NCBI GenBank assembly: GCA_022563215.1
Contig: JADFNT010000107.1
Span: 1-6,398 of the forward strand
DNA length: 6,398 nt
Reading direction: 5' to 3'
Origin: Pseudomonadota bacterium
GTDB lineage: Bacteria; Pseudomonadota; Alphaproteobacteria; Rhodospirillales; Casp-alpha2
Part shown: positions 1 through 6,398 of the stretch, piece after piece
Layout of the letters: each line of letters opens with the position of its first letter
Position numbering within the stretch: the stretch's first letter is position 1
Made by a program: the position numbers and the translations under genes
Notes under the pieces: generated by a model
Database searches by the model: none
What the model saw: only the letters and a program-made list of their open reading frames with translations
What the model was told of the DNA's origin: nothing

Positions 1-1
1 T

Positions 2-1021
2 CCCCTGGGTCACGGGTTCTGGTTCGGCGTGACGGGCGAGGCCATCGACGTAACGGCCCGGGTCGGCGGCGAAGCCGGCTCAGAGGTCACCGCCGGCAAG
101 CGCACCCAGGTCACCGGGAAACAGGCCGGCGCACCGAGCCGCTACCGCGGCGCCCAGGGGTTGCCGCCGGAATTGATCAAGGACATCGAGCGTCAGTTCG
201 GGCTCGACAAGCCGGCCCACGAACGATTCGCCCTGATGATAAGCAGCTATGTCCGGTTCGATTTCGGCGACAGCTTCTTTCAGGACAAGAGCGTCGCCCA
301 ATTGGTCGTCGACAAGATGCCGGTGTCCATCTCGCTGGGGCTGTGGACGACGCTGCTGGTCTATATGATCTCCATCCCCCTCGGCATCACCAAGGCGGTC
401 CGGGACGGATCAAAATTCGACGTCTGGACATCCGGCGTCGTCGTTTTCGGCAACGCGGTGCCGGGATTCCTGTTCGCCATCCTGCTGATCGTCGTCTTCG
501 CCGGCGGCCGGTATCTCGACTGGTTCCCGCTTCGCGGACTGGTGTCGCCCAATTTTGACGATCTGTCGTTGTTGGGGAAAATCGCCGATTACTTCTGGCA
601 CATGGCGTTGCCAGTGCTGTCCATGGTCATCGGCGGCTTCGCCGGGCTGACGATGTTGACCAAAAACTCGTTCCTGGAGGAGATCAACAAGCAATACGTA
701 ATCACGGCGCGGGCCAAGGGGCTGGAGGAAAGGCGCGTGCTCTATGGACATATATTCCGCAACGCCATGTTGATCGTCATCGCCGGATTCCCCGCCGCCT
801 TCATCGGCATCCTGTTCACCGGCGCCATGTTGACGGAAATCATTTTCTCGCTCGACGGCCTTGGGCTGCTCGGGTTCGAGGCGGCCCTGAAGCGCGATTT
901 CCCGGTCATGTTCGGCACCCTCTATTTCTTTACCCTGCTGGGGTTGGTGATGGGGATCATCGGCGACATCATGTACCACGTGATCGACCCCCGCATCGAT
1001 TTCGAGGCGAGGGAGGTCTAG
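2..1021 (+). CDS. yejB: YejB-type inner-membrane permease of a peptide (microcin C-like) ABC importer, 5' partial
   Basis: One of the two transmembrane subunits of the YejABEF importer, which in enterobacteria takes up microcin C and in several alphaproteobacteria is tied to uptake of peptides or muropeptides. The frame is open from base 2 to the TAG at 1019-1021, giving 339 codons. E. coli YejB has about 364 residues, so the first transmembrane helix and the conserved Ala-Pro-Gly-Gly stretch lie upstream of the window; the ATG at 29 is internal, not the start. Visible family signatures are YRGAQGL near 150-170, FDKP-like GLDKP near 200-215, [10 protein letters not shown] near 250-280, PLRGLV near 527-545, and the cytoplasmic EAA loop that docks on the ATPase (ITARAKG then FRNAML, about 700-775). 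Hydrophobic helices cover roughly 330-400, 437-505, 600-660, 760-850 and 905-985. The C-terminus DPRIDFE is typical of the family. It ends 2 bp before yejE. Identification is firm; the actual substrate cannot be read from the sequence. Confidence 0.95.
   Translation, partial: PLGHGFWFGVTGEAIDVTARVGGEAGSEVTAGKRTQVTGKQAGAPSRYRGAQGLPPELIKDIERQFGLDKPAHERFALMISSYVRFDFGDSFFQDKSVAQLVVDKMPVSISLGLWTTLLVYMISIPLGITKAVRDGSKFDVWTSGVVVFGNAVPGFLFAILLIVVFAGGRYLDWFPLRGLVSPNFDDLSLLGKIADYFWHMALPVLSMVIGGFAGLTMLTKNSFLEEINKQYVITARAKGLEERRVLYGHIFRNAMLIVIAGFPAAFIGILFTGAMLTEIIFSLDGLGLLGFEAALKRDFPVMFGTLYFFTLLGLVMGIIGDIMYHVIDPRIDFEAREV
1010..1016 (+). promoter_or_regulatory. Strong Shine-Dalgarno for yejE
   Basis: The heptamer AGGGAGG lies in the last codons of yejB and ends 7 nt before the ATG at 1024. 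It supports that ATG over the internal ATG at 1123, which would remove the 33-residue N-terminal extension of YejE. Confidence 0.75.
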
Positions 1022-1023
1022 CC

Positions 1024-2126
1024 ATGCCCCAAAACGCCCACGCCGAAACCGTCCCCAGCGATTCGCCGACGGCCAAGCCGGTACCGAAGGACCGATTCCT
1101 GGGCCTCCGCATCACCCCGATCATGCGCCGCCGGTTGGCCAATTTCGCCCGCAACCGGCGCGGTTTCTGGTCGCTGTGGATTTTCCTTACCTTGTTCTTC
1201 CTCAGCCTGTTCGCCGAGTTTATCGCCAACGACAAGCCGCTGCTGATCCGTTACGACGGCGAGTTTTATATCCCGGTGTTCGTTGAATATCCGGAAACCG
1301 CCTTCGACGGCGAATTCCTGACCGAAGCCGATTACCGCGACCCCTTCGTCATCGAGCTGATCAACAAGAAAGGATGGATGGTGTGGCCGCTGGTGCGGTT
1401 TTCCTTCGACAGCATCAATTACGACCTTAAAGTCCCAGCCCCGGCCCCGCCCAGCGCCCAGAACTGGCTCGGCACCGACGATCAGGGCCGCGACGTGGTC
1501 GCCCGGATGATCTACGGATTCCGCATTTCGGTACTGTTCGGGTTGACGCTGACGATTGTCAGCGCCGCCGTCGGCGTTTCGATCGGCGCCTTTCAGGGGT
1601 TCTACGGCGGCCTGCCGGACCTGTTGGGACAGCGCTTCATCGAAATCTGGGCCGGCATGCCGATGCTCTATCTGCTGATCATCATGGCCAGTGTCATCAC
1701 GCCAAATTTCTGGTGGCTGTTGGGCCTGATGCTGCTGTTTAGCTGGATGGGCTTCGTCGGCGTGGTTAGGGCCGAGTTCCTGAAGGCGCGCAACCTGGAT
1801 TTCGTCCGCGCCGCCAAGGCGCTGGGCGTATCGGACGTCAAGATCATCTTTAAGCACGTGCTGCCCAACGCCACGGTGGCGACGATCACCTTCATGCCGT
1901 TCATTCTCGCCGGTTCCATCACCACCCTGACGGCGCTGGATTTCCTCGGTTTCGGGCTGCCGGTCGGCTCGGCCAGCCTGGGCGAACTCCTGAATCAAGG
2001 CAAGGCCAACCTGCACGCGCCGTGGCTGGGGTTTTCGGCCTTCGCCGTCGTCGCCATCATGCTCAGCCTGCTGGTCTTCATCGGCGAAGCGGTGCGCGAC
2101 GCCTTCGATCCGAGGAAGACGTTCCG

Positions 2127-2130
<4 letters not shown>
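1024..2130 (+). CDS. yejE: YejE-type inner-membrane permease of the same ABC importer
   Basis: Second permease subunit, pairing with YejB in the inner membrane. It is 368 residues against about 341 in E. coli; the surplus is a polar, Pro-rich N-terminal tail (residues 1-30), which I believe is common in alphaproteobacterial YejE. The first helix (about 48-66, WSLWIFLTLFF) is followed by FIANDKPLL and a roughly 70-residue periplasmic insertion, as expected for YejE. NWLGTDDQGRDV (about 1464-1500) opens the core permease domain, as in OppC/DppC-like proteins. The ATPase-docking EAA loop FVRAAKALGVSD followed by HVLPNA lies at about 1801-1872. The conserved end GEAVRDAFDP is present. The start is set by AGGGAGG 7 nt upstream. 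Its TGA overlaps the yejF ATG (ATGA at 2127-2130), so the two are probably translationally coupled. No frameshift or missing segment is seen. Confidence 0.96.
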
Positions 2131-3752
<1,622 letters not shown>

Positions 3753-3757
3753 GGCCG

Positions 3758-4708
3758 ATGGCCCTCCTGTTCTCCTCGAAAACCGACGATCCGGACCTGT
3801 GGCGCGACGCCCTGGCCGATGAGCTGCCGGACCTGGACTTCCGCGTCTGGACCCCCGGCGGCGAAGAGGGCGCAGACGGGGGCGATCCGGCGGACATTGA
3901 ATATGCCCTCGTGTGGGCGCCGAAGAAGGGGGGGCTGAGGAAATTCCCCAACCTGAAGGCGATCTTTTCTCTTGGCGCCGGGGTCGATCACCTGATGGTC
4001 GGCCGCGATTTGCCCCAGGGCGTGCCGGTGGTGCGGCTGGTCGACCCGGGGCTGACCCGGGGCATGCGCGAATACGTGATTTATTGGGTGCTCCACCACC
4101 ACCGCCATTTCGGCGAATACCAGCGCCTGGTCGCCGAGAAACGCTGGCAGCAACTCCCCCAGGCCGACACCCGCAAAAGACGGGTCGGGATCTTAGGACT
4201 CGGCATCCTTGGCGCCGACGCGGCGGCGAAGCTGCGGGGGCTGGAAATCGACGTCGCCGGGTGGAGCCGCACGCCGAAGGACCTGGAAGGCGTCACCGGC
4301 TTTCACGGGGCCGAAGGCCTGGGCCCGTTCCTGGAACGAACGGAAATCCTCGTCTGCCTGCTGCCGCTGACGCCGCAAACAGAAGGCATCATCAACGCCG
4401 ATACCCTTGCCCGCCTTCCCCGTGGCGCCGTCGTCATCAACGCGGCGCGCGGCGGCCACGTGGTCGATGAGGATTTGCTCAAGGCTCTGGACGCAGGCCA
4501 TTTGGCCGCCGCCACGCTGGACGTTTTTCACACCGAGCCCCTGCCCGGCAATCATCCGTTCTGGGATCATCCCAAGGTCACGGTCACCCCCCACGTCGCC
4601 AGCCTGACGGTGCCGGGTACGGCGGCCGAGGCGGTAGCCGAAAACATCCGCCGCATCCGGGCCGGCCGGCCGCCCGAACCGATCGTCGATCCGGAAGCGG
4701 GGTATTGA
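3758..4708 (+). CDS. ghrA: GhrA-like glyoxylate/hydroxypyruvate reductase (D-2-hydroxyacid dehydrogenase family)
   Basis: Probable soluble NAD(P)H-dependent reductase converting glyoxylate to glycolate or hydroxypyruvate to D-glycerate. The length of 316 residues is close to E. coli GhrA (312). The substrate loop LGAGVD is at 72-77, the Rossmann glycine motif G147-L-G149-I-L-G152 begins the nucleotide domain, and the family catalytic triad is intact: R231 (in NAARGG), E260 (in HTEPLP) and H279 (in TPHVAS). After the second strand of the Rossmann fold comes W-S-R171, a basic residue that in this family usually favours NADPH; that preference is inference. The gene starts 5 bp after yejF. Only a weak AGGG sits very close to the ATG, so translation may depend on coupling to yejF. 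It is probably the last gene of the yej operon. The reductase fold is certain; the exact substrate is less so, and the symbol is by resemblance. Confidence 0.88.
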   Translation: MALLFSSKTDDPDLWRDALADELPDLDFRVWTPGGEEGADGGDPADIEYALVWAPKKGGLRKFPNLKAIFSLGAGVDHLMVGRDLPQGVPVVRLVDPGLTRGMREYVIYWVLHHHRHFGEYQRLVAEKRWQQLPQADTRKRRVGILGLGILGADAAAKLRGLEIDVAGWSRTPKDLEGVTGFHGAEGLGPFLERTEILVCLLPLTPQTEGIINADTLARLPRGAVVINAARGGHVVDEDLLKALDAGHLAAATLDVFHTEPLPGNHPFWDHPKVTVTPHVASLTVPGTAAEAVAENIRRIRAGRPPEPIVDPEAGY

Positions 4709-4729
4709 GAAACGGAGAGCCCGGGAAAC
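4709..4729. other. 21-bp convergent gap between ghrA and uppP, no terminator seen
   Basis: The two genes end facing each other with 21 bp between stop codons. The gap contains a CCCGGG hexamer but no hairpin followed by a T run on either strand. Termination would have to be factor-dependent or occur inside the opposing gene, so antisense read-through is likely. Confidence 0.6.
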
Positions 4730-5536
4730 CTACCCGACCCAGCCGTAGACGGCGGTCAGCAGGAACCCGCCGAGGAAAATCCGGTAGAGGACGAAGGGCG
4801 TGAAGGTCGATCGTTTCAGCCACGCCATCAGGGCGGCGATGGAGATCAGGGCCGCGGCGAAAGCCAGGCCGGCGGAAAGCAGCGCATCGTAGGTCAACCG
4901 GGCGTCACCCGTTTGATAAAGCTGCCAGCCCTTGAGGCTGCCGGCGCCGATGATCACCGGAATCGCCAGCAGCATCGAGAACCGTGCCCCGTCGCGGCGT
5001 TCGAGACCTAAGAACCGGGCCGCCGTCATGGTGATGCCGGAGCGACTGGTGCCGGGGATCAGGGCCAAGACCTGGGCAAAACCGATGATGAGGACGTCGC
5101 CGAGGCGTAAATGCTCGATCCGGCGCACCGTCATCCCCAGCTTATCGGCCAGGAACAGCAGGATTCCGAAGCCCAGCGTCGTCCAGGCGATGACCTCGAG
5201 GCCGCGGATGCCGGAAGGGTAATACCTGTCGAGCAGATACCCGGCCACCACCGCCGGTAGGGTGGCCAAAACCAGGAACCCGGCCAGCCGGGCGCCCGGA
5301 TCGCGCCGGCCCCTGGTCAGCCGCATTAGCCCCAAAATCATATCCCCTAAATCGCGCCAGAAATACAGCAGCACCGCGCCTAAGGTGCCGACATGCACGG
5401 CAACGTCAATCACCAGCCCCTGATCCGGCCAGCCGGTAAGCGCCGGCACCAGTATCAGATGCGCCGACGAACTGACGGGCAGGAACTCGGTCAGCCCCTG
5501 AACAAGGGCTAAAACCGCAATATGTAGAAACGGCAA
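4730..5536 (-). CDS. uppP: Undecaprenyl-diphosphatase UppP (BacA type)
   Basis: Integral inner-membrane phosphatase that converts undecaprenyl diphosphate to undecaprenyl phosphate, recycling the lipid carrier for peptidoglycan and other envelope glycans; overproduction gives bacitracin resistance in known cases. It is 268 residues, a normal family length, and very hydrophobic with about seven or eight likely helices. Motif 1 is Q13-G-L-T-E17-F-L-P followed by S22-S23-S24-A-H26; the family motif is (E/Q)xxxE, so Q13 is an accepted variant where E. coli has Glu. Motif 2 is P161-G-T-S-R165-S-G, with the catalytic Arg. The start codon is TTG (5536-5534, reverse strand). No in-frame ATG or GTG is near, an in-frame TAG lies five codons upstream, and AGGGAG sits 8 nt before the TTG. 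A consensus promoter lies just upstream. It converges on ghrA and diverges from gltB, so it is probably transcribed alone. Confidence 0.96.
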   Translation of the reverse strand: MPFLHIAVLALVQGLTEFLPVSSSAHLILVPALTGWPDQGLVIDVAVHVGTLGAVLLYFWRDLGDMILGLMRLTRGRRDPGARLAGFLVLATLPAVVAGYLLDRYYPSGIRGLEVIAWTTLGFGILLFLADKLGMTVRRIEHLRLGDVLIIGFAQVLALIPGTSRSGITMTAARFLGLERRDGARFSMLLAIPVIIGAGSLKGWQLYQTGDARLTYDALLSAGLAFAAALISIAALMAWLKRSTFTPFVLYRIFLGGFLLTAVYGWVG

Positions 5537-5544
5537 CCCTATAT

Positions 5545-5550
5545 CTCCCT
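5545..5550 (-). promoter_or_regulatory. Shine-Dalgarno that decides the TTG start of uppP
   Basis: Reverse-strand AGGGAG lies 8 nt upstream of the TTG at 5536. With the in-frame TAG five codons upstream, it fixes the start to this rare codon. Confidence 0.75.
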
Positions 5551-5557
5551 AAATATG

Positions 5558-5568
5558 GTATATTATAC
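5558..5568. repeat. Perfect 11-bp palindrome over the uppP -10
   Basis: GTATATTATAC pairs perfectly about a single central base (5563) and covers the TATAAT box. It could be an operator half or whole site, or simply a by-product of the TATAAT sequence in an AT-rich patch. Confidence 0.4.
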
Positions 5569-5591
5569 AGCAACGCCGGGTCCACCCCCAA
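5562..5591 (-). promoter_or_regulatory. Probable sigma-70-type promoter of uppP
   Basis: On the reverse strand a perfect TATAAT occupies 5567-5562. A weak -35, TTGGGG (5591-5586; three of six consensus bases), lies 18 bp upstream. The predicted start of transcription is near 5555, leaving a leader of about 19 nt with the ribosome site inside it. The -10 is strong by sequence; the -35 is weak, so an activator or an alternative spacing is possible. Confidence 0.6.
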
Positions 5592-5611
5592 GCCCCATGT
5601 GGCCAAGCCCC
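5588..5611. repeat. Two 9-bp direct repeats, CCAAGCCCC, spaced 15 bp
   Basis: Exact copies lie at 5588-5596 and 5603-5611, with a partial CCAACCC at 5613-5619. They abut and overlap the -35 region of uppP. On the reverse strand they read GGGGCTTGG. Possible regulator sites, but short enough to be chance. Confidence 0.4.
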
Positions 5612-5644
5612 GCCAACCCGGGTAAGATAGCCCCTCGGAGAGCG

Positions 5645-5656
5645 GGTGACCTCACC
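5645..5656. promoter_or_regulatory. Small inverted repeat upstream of gltB, possible operator
   Basis: GGTGA-CC-TCACC is a 5+2+5 dyad ending 3 bp before the TTGACA at 5660. The position would suit a regulator of gltB, but the arms are short. It does not match a nitrogen-regulator site I know. Confidence 0.3.
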
Positions 5657-5659
5657 TAA

Positions 5660-5665
5660 TTGACA
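5660..5665 (+). promoter_or_regulatory. Consensus -35-like box upstream of gltB
   Basis: TTGACA matches the sigma-70 -35 consensus exactly and lies 65-70 bp before the gltB ATG. No good -10 is found 16-18 bp downstream (the sequence there is GC-rich); the closest AT-rich candidate, TATCTA at 5690-5695, is 24 bp away. The promoter is therefore only suggested. Confidence 0.35.
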
Positions 5666-5713
5666 CTGGCTTGAACGGTCGGGCGTTGGTATCTAGGCCG
5701 AGCCGTTTTCAAC

Positions 5714-5718
5714 AAGGG
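5714..5718 (+). promoter_or_regulatory. Probable ribosome binding site of gltB
   Basis: AAGGG lies 11 nt before ATG 5730, a slightly long but workable spacing. It overlaps the in-frame GTG at 5718, which argues against that GTG as the start. Confidence 0.5.
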
Positions 5719-5729
5719 TGCGATTAACA

Positions 5730-6398
5730 ATGAGCCAACGGGATTGGCCCACACCGGTCGGATTGCCTAAAGCGCAAGGCTTGTACGACCCCAAGAACGA
5801 GCATGACAGTTGCGGTATCGGCTTCATCGCCAATATCAAGAACCGCAAGAGCCATGAGATCGTTCGCCAGGGAATCCAGATTCTCGTCAATCTGGACCAC
5901 CGCGGCGCCGTCGGCGCCGATCCGTTGGCCGGCGACGGCGCCGGCATCCTGTTGCAATTGCCCGACCGGCTGTTACGCGAAGAGGCGGAAACCGTGGGTT
6001 TCAAGCTACCCGAGCCCGGCGATTACGCGGTCGGCATGGTTTTCCTGCCACGAAGCGAATCCCACATCAACGTCTGTACCCAGGCCATCGAAGGGGCGGT
6101 CCGCCACGAAGGGCAGCAACTGCTCGGCTGGCGCAACGTGCCGGTGGACAACAGCTATCTCGGCGACAGCGTCAAGCCCATCGAGCCGGTGATCCGCCAA
6201 GTCTTTATCGGCCGCGGCGATAGCTGCCCCGACACCGACGCCTTCGAGCGCAAGCTGTTCGTCATCCGCAAGCAGGCTCATCACTTGGTCTGGGACGCCG
6301 ATATCGAGGATATCGGCCATTTCTACATTACCTCGATGTCGGCCCGCACCATCGTCTACAAGGGCATGATGCTGGCGCCCAACCTCGATAAATACTAC
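5730..6398 (+). CDS. gltB: Glutamate synthase large subunit, N-terminal glutamine amidotransferase part, 3' partial
   Basis: The large (alpha) chain of NADPH-dependent GOGAT, which with the GltD small chain turns glutamine plus 2-oxoglutarate into two glutamates in the cytoplasm. The frame runs open from ATG 5730 to the window end (223 codons); the full protein is about 1500 residues. The class II amidotransferase domain is clear: EHDSCGIGF with C28 as the nucleophile, exposed after removal of a 27-residue propeptide, then LDHRGAVGAD at 55-64 and GDGAGIL at 68-74. The end FYITSMSARTIVYKGM is also typical of the domain. Nothing of the central FMN, iron-sulphur or C-terminal domains is inside the window. 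ATG 5730 is preferred: AAGGG at 5714-5718 precedes it, and the in-frame GTG at 5718 has no usable ribosome site. An in-frame TAG at 5694 limits any longer start. It lies head-to-head with uppP; gltD is expected nearby but is not seen here. Confidence 0.95.
   Translation, partial: MSQRDWPTPVGLPKAQGLYDPKNEHDSCGIGFIANIKNRKSHEIVRQGIQILVNLDHRGAVGADPLAGDGAGILLQLPDRLLREEAETVGFKLPEPGDYAVGMVFLPRSESHINVCTQAIEGAVRHEGQQLLGWRNVPVDNSYLGDSVKPIEPVIRQVFIGRGDSCPDTDAFERKLFVIRKQAHHLVWDADIEDIGHFYITSMSARTIVYKGMMLAPNLDKYY

Noticed and set aside
2..60. Possible frameshift at the left edge of yejB, because the first codons (2-28) look unlike the conserved family start
   Set aside because: This part of YejB is a variable periplasmic segment, the frame stays open to the edge, and the neighbouring frames give no better match.
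1018..2016. Long open frame on the reverse strand across yejE
   Set aside because: Antisense shadow with the same charged, low-complexity composition; the + strand encodes an unmistakable permease.
2022..2126. Upstream extension of the yejF frame to an ATG at 2022
   Set aside because: It lies inside yejE, encodes an Arg-rich stretch without homology, and has no better ribosome site than ATG 2127.
4651..4675. GC-rich palindromic stretch near the 3' end of ghrA, possible terminator
   Set aside because: It is inside the coding region, has no T run after it, and such CCGG-rich tracts are common in coding DNA of this composition.
5406..5606. Reverse-strand 66-codon frame overlapping the uppP start
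   Set aside because: It overlaps uppP and its promoter in another frame and has no recognisable product.
5616..5623. ACCCGGGT palindrome in the intergenic region
   Set aside because: An 8-bp palindrome in GC-rich DNA is expected by chance and is not placed at a promoter element.
5803..6192. Forward 129-codon frame inside gltB
   Set aside because: It is in a different frame from the clear GltB sequence that runs through the same bases, and its product is Ser/Arg/Pro-rich without homology.

Overview
The window is about 6.4 kb of high-GC bacterial chromosome with dense, ordinary gene content. The protein sequences, the GC-rich codon use and the form of the Yej transporter genes suggest an alphaproteobacterium, possibly a Rhodospirillales-like lineage. 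That placement is judged from remembered family resemblance, not from a search. I see no mobile element, phage gene, CRISPR array, tRNA or rRNA.

Layout. Positions 2-4708 (+) hold a tightly packed run: yejB (5' end cut off by the window), yejE, yejF and a ghrA-like 2-hydroxyacid dehydrogenase. Spacings are 2 bp, a 4-bp ATGA overlap and 5 bp, so the four are almost certainly co-transcribed. The usual first gene of the system, yejA (the periplasmic binding protein), would lie upstream of the window. Positions 4730-5536 (-) hold uppP (bacA), undecaprenyl-diphosphatase, which converges on ghrA with only 21 bp between the stop codons. Positions 5730-6398 (+) hold the first 223 codons of gltB, the glutamate synthase large subunit, which runs off the right edge. 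A 193-bp divergent intergenic region (5537-5729) separates uppP and gltB and carries all the visible regulatory signals.

How the genes work together. YejB and YejE are the two membrane permeases and YejF the double-ATPase of one inner-membrane peptide importer (microcin C / oligopeptide / muropeptide type). The reductase is probably a passenger in the same operon. UppP recycles the undecaprenyl carrier for cell-wall synthesis. GltB, with GltD outside the window, makes glutamate from glutamine and 2-oxoglutarate. A link between muropeptide uptake and the neighbouring uppP is possible but is only inference.

I found no convincing novel system. The points most worth checking are the promoter region of uppP (consensus -10, TTG start, a palindrome over the -10, and repeated G-rich tracts upstream), a small dyad next to a TTGACA box in front of gltB, and the reductase attached to the Yej operon.
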